Positions 8,687-16,844 of a DNA stretch of 64,000 nt are shown here, in pieces. Numbering within the stretch: the stretch's first letter is position 1; every line of letters starts with the position of its first letter. The position numbers and the translations under genes are program-made. Below the pieces are notes generated by a model. The model searched no databases, was not told the origin of the DNA, and saw only the letters and a program-made list of their open reading frames with translations. This stretch comes from Miniphocaeibacter sp012841535. GTDB lineage: Bacteria > Bacillota > Clostridia > Tissierellales > Peptoniphilaceae. The stretch lies in the NCBI RefSeq assembly GCF_049274025.1, contig NZ_JBASRV010000010.1. One strand, 5' to 3'.

Positions 8687-10012
8687 ATGAAAAAATATAA
8701 TGTTTGTATAGTAGGTGGGGGGAGTACTTTTACACCAGGTTTTTTAAAATCTTTTGTTAGAATGCAAAAGGAATTTCCTTTAAAAAAATTAGTATTATTT
8801 GATATAGATAAAGAAAGACAAGAGATTATTGGAAAGTTTGGTGATATCTTATTTAAAGAAAAATTCCCGGAACTTGATTTTTCATATACAACAGATGTTA
8901 AAGAAGCTTATAATGGAATGGATTTTGTTTTTATGCAAATGAGGTCTGGAGGCTTGCCTATGAGAGCAAAAGATGAACATATTCCATTATCTATGGGGCT
9001 AATAGGACAAGAAACATGTGGAGCAGGAGGAATGGCTTATGGTTTACGTTCATGTGTAGATATGATTAAAGCAGTAAAAGATATTAGAACTTATGCTCCA
9101 GAAGCTTGGATATTAAATTATTCTAATCCAGCTGCAATAGTAGCAGAAGCGTTAAGAAGAGAATTTCCTGATGATAAAAAAATATTGAATATTTGTGATC
9201 AGCCAGAAAACGTAGTACGTTCATGTAGCCGCTTACTAGGTTGTGATTGGAAAGATTTAGATCCTGTATATTTTGGTTTAAATCATTACGGTTGGTTTAC
9301 AAATATGTATGATAAAAATACAGGGGAAGATTTATTACCTAAAATTAGAAAATTAATAAAAGAAAATGGATTTTTACCTCAGGATGCAGAACAAAGAGAT
9401 CCTTCATGGATAGATACATACGGTATGGTTGAAACAATAATGAATGATTTTCCAGAATTTCTACCAAACACATATGATCAATATTATTTATATCCTGAAT
9501 ATAAGGTAAAACAATTAGATCCGAATTTTACCAGAGCGGATGAAGTTATAGAAAATAGAGAAAAAAGAGTATTCACAGAATGTCAAACAGTTATTAAAGA
9601 TGGAAAACTTGGAGAAAAATTTGAAGATATAAGTGATGCACATGCAGAAATGATGATAAATGTAGCCACTTCAATTGCATATAATAAAAATGATAGACAT
9701 ATTTTAATAGTTGAAAATAATGGTATTATTGTAAATATGCAAGATGATGCAATGGTAGAGGTTGTATGTGAATTGGGAACTAATGGACCAAGACCTATGT
9801 CAATAGGAAAGATTCCTCAATTTTATTTAGGATTACTAGTTAATCAAGTCTCAAGTGAAAAATTACTAGTGGATGCTTATTTTGAAAACTCTTATCAAAA
9901 AGCATTAGAAGCTTTCACTATAAATAGATTAGTAAATGATGCTAAAAAAGCAAGAAAAATTTTAGATGCATTAATAGATGCAAATAAAGGAATGTGGCCT
10001 AATTTAAAGTAA
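8687..10012 (+). CDS. 6-phospho-alpha-glucosidase (GH4, maltose-6'-phosphate glucosidase)
   Basis: Cytoplasmic GH4 hydrolase (NAD+ and divalent metal dependent) expected to cleave phosphorylated alpha-glucosides such as maltose-6'-phosphate. The 441 residues equal the usual length of GlvA/MalH. Visible features: N-terminal Rossmann GGGSTF (10-15), MRSGG (85-89), NPAA near 147-150, metal/catalytic Cys170-Asp171 in a CDQP motif, and His200 in LNHYGW. The Asp after the metal Cys is the residue reported for alpha-specific members. AAGGAG precedes the ATG. It is the first gene of an operon with the EIICB transporter 23 bases downstream, which supplies its phosphorylated substrate. Confidence 0.9.
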   Translation: MKKYNVCIVGGGSTFTPGFLKSFVRMQKEFPLKKLVLFDIDKERQEIIGKFGDILFKEKFPELDFSYTTDVKEAYNGMDFVFMQMRSGGLPMRAKDEHIPLSMGLIGQETCGAGGMAYGLRSCVDMIKAVKDIRTYAPEAWILNYSNPAAIVAEALRREFPDDKKILNICDQPENVVRSCSRLLGCDWKDLDPVYFGLNHYGWFTNMYDKNTGEDLLPKIRKLIKENGFLPQDAEQRDPSWIDTYGMVETIMNDFPEFLPNTYDQYYLYPEYKVKQLDPNFTRADEVIENREKRVFTECQTVIKDGKLGEKFEDISDAHAEMMINVATSIAYNKNDRHILIVENNGIIVNMQDDAMVEVVCELGTNGPRPMSIGKIPQFYLGLLVNQVSSEKLLVDAYFENSYQKALEAFTINRLVNDAKKARKILDALIDANKGMWPNLK

Positions 10013-10035
10013 AATAATTTAAAAAGGAGTATAAT

Positions 10036-11571
10036 ATGAAAAAACAAAAAATAATGGACTTTTTATCTGATTTAGGAAGAAGTCTTATGATGCCAATAGC
10101 AGCTTTGGCTGCTAGTGGTGTTATTTTAGGAATAACAGGAGCACTTTTAAAAACTCAAGTATTGGAAACTATTCCTTTATTGAAACAACCAACTATTTTT
10201 TATATTTTGAATACATTGAAGACAATATCAGGAATAGTATTTACATTAATACCTGTATTATTTGCAATTTCTATTTCATTTGGTCTTGCAAAAGAAGATA
10301 AAGAAATAGCGGCCTTTGCTGGATTTATAGGATATTATACATTTTTAGTAAGTGCAAGTTGTGTACTACAATCAAATGTAATGAATTTTAATTCTATTAA
10401 TACTGCCGCAATATTAGGAATAGAGACTATAGATATGGGAGCAGTAGCTGGTATTATTACAGGTGTAGCCGTAGCAACTTTACATAATAAATATCATAAA
10501 ATAGAGTTTCCTGTAGGTATAGCCTTTTATGGAGGAAAACGATTTGTATCTATTGTTGTAATATTAGCTATGACAGTTATGGGTCAAATAGCTCCATTTA
10601 TTTGGCAACCAATTTCACAGGGGATAACCTATTTAGGAAAAGCAATAAGTAACTCAGGTGCTTTTGGAGTATTTACTTTTGGATTTTTAGAAAGACTATT
10701 AATACCAACAGGTTTACATCATGTTCTCAATGGTATATTTAGAACAACGGCTGTTGGTGGGGTATATGAAGGGGTAGAAGGTTGTTTAAATATATTTTTA
10801 CAATTTTTTGATAAAGTAAATATTAGTGAAATGACGCCATTTACAAGATTTTTAGGTCAAGGTAAAATGCCTTTTATGATGTTTGGTTTACCTGCAGCAG
10901 CTTTTGCAATATACAGAACAACTCCAAAAGAAAAAAGTGAAAAAGTCAAGGCTCTAATGATAGCTGGAGTTGCAGCAAGTATTATTTCTGGAATTACAGA
11001 GCCTCTTGAATTTGCATTTATGTTTATAGCACCAGCAATATTTGTGTTTCATGCAGTAATGGGTGGTTTATCATTTATGTTAATGTCTATTTTAGGAGTT
11101 ACAGTTGGAAATACTGGAGGAGGAGTAATTGATTTTATTATATGGGGTGTTCTTCAGCCAGGTTCAAAATGGTATTGGATAATAGTTGTTGGAGTTTTTT
11201 ATGCTATAATTTATTATTTAACATTTAAATGGTATTTTACTAAAAAGAATCTATCAATCGATGTTGCTGATAATGACAACGAAAATAAACAAGTAAAAAC
11301 GGATACGGGTAAATATGATACTGAACTTAATATTGGTATAAAAGTAATAGAAGGATTAGGAGGAAAAGAAAATATAAAAAATATAAACAATTGTATTTCT
11401 AGACTTAGGGTAGATGTTATTAATATGGATAAGATAAATATGGATATTCTTAAGAATACAGGAAGTATGGGAATAGTAAAGCCATCAGATACCCATGTAC
11501 ATATAATATATGGCCCTAAGGTTGAAAAAGTTGCAAATGCAGTAAAAGAAGCGTTAAAAATAGTTAGTTAA
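10036..11571 (+). CDS. PTS alpha-glucoside transporter, EIICB
   Basis: Membrane permease-phosphotransferase of 511 residues. The N-terminal EIIC domain (~1-400) has about ten hydrophobic segments and the family blocks RLLIPTGLHHVLN and GITEPLEFAFMF. The C-terminal EIIB domain (~430-511) carries the phosphorylated cysteine Cys453 in NCISRLRV. No EIIA domain is fused, so a separate EIIA must donate the phosphate. It imports an alpha-glucoside as its 6-phosphate for the GH4 enzyme encoded just upstream; the exact sugar (maltose, isomaltose or trehalose-type) cannot be fixed. AAAGGAG precedes the ATG. Confidence 0.88.
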   Translation: MKKQKIMDFLSDLGRSLMMPIAALAASGVILGITGALLKTQVLETIPLLKQPTIFYILNTLKTISGIVFTLIPVLFAISISFGLAKEDKEIAAFAGFIGYYTFLVSASCVLQSNVMNFNSINTAAILGIETIDMGAVAGIITGVAVATLHNKYHKIEFPVGIAFYGGKRFVSIVVILAMTVMGQIAPFIWQPISQGITYLGKAISNSGAFGVFTFGFLERLLIPTGLHHVLNGIFRTTAVGGVYEGVEGCLNIFLQFFDKVNISEMTPFTRFLGQGKMPFMMFGLPAAAFAIYRTTPKEKSEKVKALMIAGVAASIISGITEPLEFAFMFIAPAIFVFHAVMGGLSFMLMSILGVTVGNTGGGVIDFIIWGVLQPGSKWYWIIVVGVFYAIIYYLTFKWYFTKKNLSIDVADNDNENKQVKTDTGKYDTELNIGIKVIEGLGGKENIKNINNCISRLRVDVINMDKINMDILKNTGSMGIVKPSDTHVHIIYGPKVEKVANAVKEALKIVS

Positions 11572-11589
11572 GTATATTTATTTATGAAT

Positions 11590-11629
11590 CTTATAGAAAG
11601 CTTTTATTGAGCCAAAAGCTTTCTATAAG
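11590..11629. terminator. Perfect 16-bp stem between convergent genes
   Basis: Arms 11590-11605 and 11614-11629 are perfectly complementary with an 8-base loop. It overlaps the last codons of the minus-strand RpiR gene. Neither strand has a clear T tract after the stem, so it may be a bidirectional terminator or a 3'-end stabilising hairpin. Confidence 0.6.
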
Positions 11630-12350
11630 ATAATTCTATGATTATTTGGACAATTGTAATTATACCAATTCTAGAATTAACATCTATATTTTTATAGGTT
11701 ATATTTTCATCATTAGTCAATAGTGATATATCTGCATAAGGAATAAGGCTACTATGTTTATTTCTTGTTATTAATATGATTTTTGATTTATTGATTACAG
11801 TAGTTTTTATTATGTCTTCATAGATTGTATTATTTAAATTTGCAGATATTATTAGGACTGTAGATTTTTCATCTAAAGAAGTACTTATACTCTTCATTAG
11901 TATTGGTTCACTAATAAATACACATCTTCGATCTAAAGAATTTAGCACAGTATATAGATATTTTGCAGGAATCCCACTTAAACTATTTCCAAAAATATAA
12001 AGTGGGTTTTTATTAGTTATTAAATTAACAGTAGCTAATATTTTATCAAGTTCAATATTTTTTATAAAATTATTAAACATATTAATATTATAGTTCATAA
12101 AATTTTTAAAACCATCTATATCGTTAGTAGTACTTTCATTTTTTAAAATATATTTCAGTTCACTAAATCCATTAAGATTTATTTTCTTACAAAATCTAAT
12201 AATTGTTGATTTAGAGGTAAATAGTGTATTAGACAGATCTTCTATGCTCATAGTATAAACAATTTGTGTATTATTAATAATGAAATTTAAAATTTCAAAA
12301 TCAATATCTGAAAAATTTGATGTATTTATATCGGATAAAAATGATTTCAA
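11604..12350 (-). CDS. RpiR/MurR family regulator (second of a tandem pair)
   Basis: Transcription regulator of 248 residues: an N-terminal RpiR helix-turn-helix (~1-75; MSIEDLSNTLFTSKSTIIRF) followed by a SIS sugar-phosphate-binding fold (~105-230). The SIS part is divergent: the glycine- and serine-rich phosphate loop seen in its neighbour (ISSSGK) reads ISANLN here, so ligand binding may be altered. Its ATG overlaps the stop of the upstream RpiR gene by four bases, so the two are co-translated. It is convergent with the alpha-glucoside PTS operon and probably controls it. Confidence 0.8.
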   Translation of the reverse strand: MKSFLSDINTSNFSDIDFEILNFIINNTQIVYTMSIEDLSNTLFTSKSTIIRFCKKINLNGFSELKYILKNESTTNDIDGFKNFMNYNINMFNNFIKNIELDKILATVNLITNKNPLYIFGNSLSGIPAKYLYTVLNSLDRRCVFISEPILMKSISTSLDEKSTVLIISANLNNTIYEDIIKTTVINKSKIILITRNKHSSLIPYADISLLTNDENITYKNIDVNSRIGIITIVQIIIELSYRKLLAQ

Positions 12351-13117
12351 AATAATTCTCCTCTATTTTTGAGATAGTATGAAAAAATAATATATACAAT
12401 GTAAAACATTGGTAATCTTGTACTAAATTCAGCATCATCATTTTTTCTGGTATTTCCAAAAAATCTGAAATTAATATCTGCTATATCCGCAATTTGATTT
12501 TTAATAGAAGGTGTAATTGCAATTACAGTAGCTTTATTTAATTTAGCAATATTGACTATTTTTATCATTGGAGCAAATTTGCCACTTGAACTAATAGCAA
12601 TTAATATATCATCTTCTTTTAATGTTTTAGCCATTTTTAAGCCTAAATAATTAGTTTCATAACGATATACTTTTTGCCTACCAACTGAAAGTAACAGATA
12701 TTCTATATGATCTAATACCTGACCGGAAAGACCAGAACCATAAAGATGTATACTTTTTGTACTTTTAATTTCATAAATTGTTTGTTTAATATTATCTTCT
12801 TTTATTAATAGTGCAGTATTCTCTATATCCTGCGAAAGATTTTTAATAATGGTTTCAGGTTGAATATATAATTCTAAATTATTATATTCGCTAGTATTTT
12901 GTTCTTTTAAAATATATTTTAATTCAGAAAATCCGCTTAGATTTAGTTTCTTACAAAAACGAATAATAGTAGCTGTAGAAGTATTCATTTTTAAAGAAAA
13001 ATCTTGAATACTCATTCTTGAGACTATTTCAGAATGGTTGTAAACATAGTTTAATATTTCATTTTCTTTTTTAGTTAAGTTTTTTAATATTTGATTATCT
13101 AAAAAATCAAAAATCAT
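12347..13117 (-). CDS. RpiR/MurR family regulator (first of a tandem pair)
   Basis: 256 residues with an RpiR helix-turn-helix (~1-77; MSIQDFSLKMNTSTATIIRF) and a complete-looking SIS domain (~110-235) with YGSGLSG and ISSSGKFAPM sugar-phosphate loops. It aligns over its whole length with the gene that follows, so the two are paralogues. Members near GH4/PTS genes usually sense a sugar phosphate and control the operon; here control of the GH4-EIICB operon is inferred from position. GAGGTTAT precedes the ATG. Confidence 0.83.
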   Translation of the reverse strand: MIFDFLDNQILKNLTKKENEILNYVYNHSEIVSRMSIQDFSLKMNTSTATIIRFCKKLNLSGFSELKYILKEQNTSEYNNLELYIQPETIIKNLSQDIENTALLIKEDNIKQTIYEIKSTKSIHLYGSGLSGQVLDHIEYLLLSVGRQKVYRYETNYLGLKMAKTLKEDDILIAISSSGKFAPMIKIVNIAKLNKATVIAITPSIKNQIADIADINFRFFGNTRKNDDAEFSTRLPMFYIVYIIFSYYLKNRGELF

Positions 13118-13201
13118 ATAATAACCTCTTTTTTTAGTAGTTGTAAGTTTAATTATATTATATATTTTTTTATAAACCTAGCATAAATTCTAATAAAAAT
13201 A

Positions 13202-13648
13202 TTAAAATAGTAATGACATAGATGATAAGGTAGAAATAATACAAATAATTACCATTGGTTTTAGTACTTGCTTTATGTTTATTAAACCATACTTATACCT
13301 CATAACTGTATATGTTAAACTCAAAATTATAAAGTCAAAGAAAACAGATTCTATATGAGCAATAGAGTCATTAGTAAATAAAAATACACTATGGCTACCA
13401 GCAGAAATTATTGGCTCAAATTGGCTATAGGGCATAGTTAGTCCAAGAATAAATTGAATTAAATGTACCCCGATAATTACTAAGGCTGTAATTATTAAAC
13501 TATCAAAAACTACCTTTCTTTCAAGTTCATCATATTCTTTTATATAGACTCTATAGAGAGCCTTAATAATATTAGCAATTGCATAAAGAGAATAAAATGA
13601 CAAAAATATAAAGATAATCAAACTAAGAACTACATATATATTTTTCAT
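13202..13648 (-). CDS. Small four-helix membrane protein (XRE cassette, paralogue of 14030 gene)
   Basis: Unrecognised membrane protein of 148 residues with about four hydrophobic segments and a short basic/acidic loop, KEYDELERK, after the first helix. It is clearly similar to the protein at 14030-14467 (shared YDELE-x-K, DSL and HLIQ positions), so the two arose by duplication. AAGGGGG precedes the ATG. It is the last member of a minus-strand cassette headed by an XRE regulator; function unknown, perhaps envelope stress sensing or peptide immunity. Confidence 0.65.
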   Translation of the reverse strand: MKNIYVVLSLIIFIFLSFYSLYAIANIIKALYRVYIKEYDELERKVVFDSLIITALVIIGVHLIQFILGLTMPYSQFEPIISAGSHSVFLFTNDSIAHIESVFFDFIILSLTYTVMRYKYGLINIKQVLKPMVIICIISTLSSMSLLF

Positions 13649-13706
13649 ACAAACCCCCTTGGTTTAACTTCCGGTTTTTTTGTTTTTAATTCTATTTTTT
13701 ACTTGT

Positions 13707-14012
13707 TTATGCATCTAAATTCATAAGAAAAAATCCAATTGTTATGGCTATTAATGCAAAAACAAAAGCTATGATGATTCCTAAAGTACCTTTAGTATTG
13801 CCAACTTTTTTTTTGAAGAATAATTGTGAAAGTATTAGCACGACTCCTTGTGTAATTAATAGAAAGAAGATAATACTATCGTTAGTTATGAATTTCTTTG
13901 CCTTCACACATTCCATAACCCAATAAGCAACTTCAAAAATCATAGAGTATAGTAGAGTAATTCTAATTGCTTGTAAAGCATGTGTTTGTTCCATTTCATC
14001 CATTCTTTTCAT
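13707..14012 (-). CDS. Small membrane protein of the XRE cassette
   Basis: About 101 residues: a charged N-terminus (MKRMDEMEQTHALQ) and three hydrophobic segments, the middle one followed by FFKKKVGN. I chose the ATG at 14012 because AGGAGG lies just upstream; a longer reading to 14108 would overlap the preceding gene and start with low-complexity sequence. Function is not recognised. It lies between two paralogous membrane proteins in the same operon. Confidence 0.65.
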   Translation of the reverse strand: MKRMDEMEQTHALQAIRITLLYSMIFEVAYWVMECVKAKKFITNDSIIFFLLITQGVVLILSQLFFKKKVGNTKGTLGIIIAFVFALIAITIGFFLMNLDA

Positions 14013-14029
14013 AAGATAACCTCCTAATT

Positions 14030-14467
14030 TTAATTTATTATAATGAAAGAAGAAAAAGCTATTGTTAAAATTATTGTTATTGTCAATATAATTAAAATAG
14101 GGTCCCAAAATTGTCTTTTTGCAATAAGACCATACCTAAATCTATTAATATTGTAAATAAAACCGATTAATATACAATCAAAAAAAAGTGAATGTATATT
14201 TATGTTATTATTAATGGCTGAATCTGTTATAGGTGTAATAATTGGTCTATATTTTACAGAATAGAAACTAAAAATTAATTGAATTAAATGTAAAATAACA
14301 ATAAGTATCATGCTAATTGCTAAACTGTCTTTTATAGTTTTCATTTCTAATTCATCATAATCTTTTTTATAGCTTTTAAAAGTGGTTTTAATAATAACCC
14401 CTATACCATAAAGTGAATAAATTGCAAGAAAGAAAAAAATTATTGAAATAATTATATTAAATATCAT
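14030..14467 (-). CDS. Small four-helix membrane protein (XRE cassette)
   Basis: About 145 residues with four hydrophobic segments and the loop KKDYDELEMK after the first, matching the paralogue at 13202-13648. The ATG at 14467 is preceded by GAGGAGG, which lies inside the end of the XRE regulator gene, so the two are translationally coupled. Family not recognised; similar XRE-plus-small-membrane-protein sets are common in Firmicutes, with few known functions. Confidence 0.66.
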   Translation of the reverse strand: MIFNIIISIIFFFLAIYSLYGIGVIIKTTFKSYKKDYDELEMKTIKDSLAISMILIVILHLIQLIFSFYSVKYRPIITPITDSAINNNINIHSLFFDCILIGFIYNINRFRYGLIAKRQFWDPILIILTITIILTIAFSSFIIIN

Positions 14468-14468
14468 A

Positions 14469-14675
14469 TTAATCCTCCTCAACTAGCTTAAATATTTCTT
14501 CTACCGGTAAATCAAAATATTTGGCTATTTTTAATGTTAGTTCTAAACTAGGGTTGTATTTCATATTTTCTATAGCCGTCATTGTTTGTCTGGAGACTCC
14601 TAATGCAGCAGCCATATCCAATTGAACTATTCCACGTTTTTCCCTAATTTCCTTTATTTTGTTATTTACTTTCAT
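14469..14675 (-). CDS. XRE (Cro/C1) family regulator
   Basis: 68-residue DNA-binding protein consisting of one Cro/C1 helix-turn-helix (residues ~5-60; QLDMAAALGVSRQTMTAIE is the recognition region) and an acidic tail. This size is typical of the short YozG/YgzD type that sits beside membrane-protein genes. It heads the operon, and the palindromes at 14689-14708 and 14733-14752 overlap its promoter, so autoregulation is likely. GGAG precedes the ATG. Confidence 0.87.
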   Translation of the reverse strand: MKVNNKIKEIREKRGIVQLDMAAALGVSRQTMTAIENMKYNPSLELTLKIAKYFDLPVEEIFKLVEED

Positions 14676-14686
14676 AATTACACTCC

Positions 14687-14752
14687 ATATGTAAAGATAT
14701 CTTTACATATAGTATACTAATTTTAGTTCGCAATGTAAAGACTTCTTTACAT
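14687..14752 (-). promoter_or_regulatory. Promoter with two identical XRE operators
   Basis: ATGTAAAGA-N2-TCTTTACAT occurs twice, at 14689-14708 (part of a 24-bp perfect palindrome, 14687-14710) and at 14733-14752, 44 bases apart. On the minus strand TTTACA (14739-14734) and TATACT (14716-14711) form a promoter with a 17-base spacer. The -35 lies in the distal palindrome; the transcription start would fall in the proximal one. A repressor bound here would block the promoter. Confidence 0.8.
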
Positions 14753-14911
14753 ATTTTTAAAATTTTTTTAATTTGTCAGGAAACTAATAAAAAAATATTT
14801 ATTAATTATATGAAAATATGAATAAATAGCAGTTTATGGAGGTTTTTCAAAAAAAATGGGTAGATAGTTAGTGAAGGATATTTCTGTAGGTTTTTTAAAG
14901 GAGTTGAGATT

Positions 14912-15343
14912 ATGTATAAGAAAATTTTAGTTCCACTTGATGGTTCAGAACATTCATTGAAGGCCTTAGAAGTTGCAAAGGAAATAGGAGAAAAATTTCA
15001 ATCAGAAATATATATTTACTCTGTTGTACAGGAAATCAGTGCAATTGATCCTATTACAACTTCCTATATGATTACTAACCGAGTTCCGGAAGGAGCAGTT
15101 GAAGTTACAAAGAAAATGTTAGACGATGCAAAAACAAAAATGGAAAACTATGAAAATAATGTACATACTGATTATGAAATAGGAAGACCACCGGAGTTGA
15201 TTTTAAGATATGCTGATAACAATGATATTGATTTAATTATAATGTCAAACCGTGGTTTAGGAGCTTTCTCTAGAACATTTTTAGGAAGTGTTTCTAACAA
15301 AGTTATAAATTCTACAGATAAATCAGTTTTATTAGTTAAATAA
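14912..15343 (+). CDS. Universal stress protein (UspA family)
   Basis: Cytoplasmic 143-residue alpha/beta protein. N-terminal KILVPLDGSEHS holds the family's conserved Asp; the C-terminal RGLGAFSRTFLGSVS resembles the ATP-binding Usp loop (G-x9-G-S), though the first Gly of the full G-x2-G motif is Ser. ATP-type Usp proteins act as stress or energy-state factors; the target here is unknown. AAAGGAG precedes the ATG. It stands alone, followed by a terminator. Confidence 0.88.
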   Translation: MYKKILVPLDGSEHSLKALEVAKEIGEKFQSEIYIYSVVQEISAIDPITTSYMITNRVPEGAVEVTKKMLDDAKTKMENYENNVHTDYEIGRPPELILRYADNNDIDLIIMSNRGLGAFSRTFLGSVSNKVINSTDKSVLLVK

Positions 15344-15360
15344 AAATAGTTAAATAATGA

Positions 15361-15399
15361 AAAGAGATTGTGTTTTAAAATAGCACAATCTCTTTTTTC
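15361..15399. terminator. Bidirectional terminator
   Basis: AAAGAGATTGTG/CACAATCTCTTT, 12-bp perfect stem with an 11-base loop, T run on the plus side and A run (T on minus) on the other. It separates the convergent Usp and amidohydrolase genes. Confidence 0.88.
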
Positions 15400-15419
15400 A
15401 CATTATTTTGAATTATAAG

Positions 15420-16658
15420 TTATTTATTCATAGTTTTATGGACTAGACGAAGAAAAGTCCTAATTGCTGTTTCTAATTTTTCATCAGGTGTGTTTTCTTC
15501 TTTTGTATGGGAAAGTCCTTTTTCAGACATGGCAAACATCATTACTGTTGGAATTATTTTTGCTACTTCTATTGCATCGTGTAATGGTCCCGAGGGCATA
15601 GTAGTAGCTTCTCCAGTTTCTTCTTTAACAGCTTCCTGACATAATTCAATTAATTCTTCATTAAATATTTTTGGTGGAATGGAATGAATATTTCTCCAAT
15701 AGGCTTTCACCTTATTTTTCTTGGAAATTTTTTCTACAAGGTCTTTTGCTTCTTCAAAAATAATTTTTAAATTATTTTCATCTATTGTCCTTTGGTCTAG
15801 TGAAATAGTACATTTCCCAGGAACTATTGTTGTAACATGAGGTTCTACTGTAACTTCTCCAACGGTACAAACTGCCTTATATTTTAAAGCTATTTTTCTA
15901 AATTCCAATGCAGATTCAGCTGCTGCTAAAAAAGCATCTTGCCTTAATTCTGTAGGAAAAGAACCTGCATGGGATTTTTGTCCTATAAAGTCAATGTAAT
16001 GTCTTTCAACTCCGGCTATTCCATATACACAAGCTACATCCTTATTTAAATTTTCCAATATTGGACCTTGTTCAATATGGAGCTCCAAATAGGCCTTTAT
16101 ATTTTTTACTTTAAGCTCCTCGTAGGCATTAAGCATATTTTCCGGTTCTACCTTATATTCTCTTAAGGCATCGGAATATTTTATACCATTAATATCAACT
16201 AGGTCTTTTATTTTATCTACTTTTAAAGTTCCGTTTGCTGCAGCTGAGCCTAAACAGCTACGACCGTATCTTGCACCTTCTTCATCAGCCCAATCTACAA
16301 TATAAATGGTCTTTTTAGGTTTTTTGTCACTTTTTGTATAGCGTCTTATAATTTCAATACCAACAACAACACCTAAGGCTCCATCAAGCCAGCCACCGTT
16401 AGGAACAGAATCTATATGACTTCCTATTGCAATTGAATCGGAGGACTCTCCTTGTATTTTCGCCCAAACATTACCGGCAGAATCCCTGGTTACTTCTGCA
16501 CTATATTCTTCAACTTTTTCTTTAAACCAGTTCCTAGCTTTTTGCCAAGTTGGTGTCCAAGCCACACGTTGTGCTCCATTTTCTGTAGATGTTAAATCTC
16601 TTAACTCTTTTAAATCTGAAACAACCCTCTTAGCACTTTCTTCTAAATTATAGGTCAT
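15420..16658 (-). CDS. M20 family amidase/carbamoylase (hydantoinase-carbamoylase type)
   Basis: Cytoplasmic metal-dependent hydrolase of 412 residues, the usual length for N-carbamoyl-L-amino acid hydrolases, allantoate amidohydrolases and beta-ureidopropionases. Metal-ligand blocks in order: GSHIDSVPNGGWLDG, DWADEEGARYG, ELHIEQGP, a dimer-interface SHAGSFPTELRQDA, GPLHDA and a C-terminal GLSHTKEE. All ligands look intact. Which carbamoyl or ureido compound is cleaved cannot be decided; no purine or pyrimidine catabolic genes lie beside it. AGGAGG precedes the ATG. Confidence 0.85.
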   Translation of the reverse strand: MTYNLEESAKRVVSDLKELRDLTSTENGAQRVAWTPTWQKARNWFKEKVEEYSAEVTRDSAGNVWAKIQGESSDSIAIGSHIDSVPNGGWLDGALGVVVGIEIIRRYTKSDKKPKKTIYIVDWADEEGARYGRSCLGSAAANGTLKVDKIKDLVDINGIKYSDALREYKVEPENMLNAYEELKVKNIKAYLELHIEQGPILENLNKDVACVYGIAGVERHYIDFIGQKSHAGSFPTELRQDAFLAAAESALEFRKIALKYKAVCTVGEVTVEPHVTTIVPGKCTISLDQRTIDENNLKIIFEEAKDLVEKISKKNKVKAYWRNIHSIPPKIFNEELIELCQEAVKEETGEATTMPSGPLHDAIEVAKIIPTVMMFAMSEKGLSHTKEENTPDEKLETAIRTFLRLVHKTMNK

Positions 16659-16844
16659 TTAAGCCTCCTAAATATTTTAAACTTTTTATAAAATGATTAT
16701 ATACTAAATTAAAATTATAGTTAAATTAAATTTTATTAAAAATATTTTACATATTTTAACAAATTTATTATTTACTATGATATTATTTTCTTTTCCTATA
16801 TAATGGTTAGGTAGTAAAAATAAAATGAATGGAGGTGTTTAAAA

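Noticed and set aside
16659..16844. M-box magnesium riboswitch before mgtA
   Set aside because: The 186-base AT-rich region shows no conserved M-box helices or terminator.
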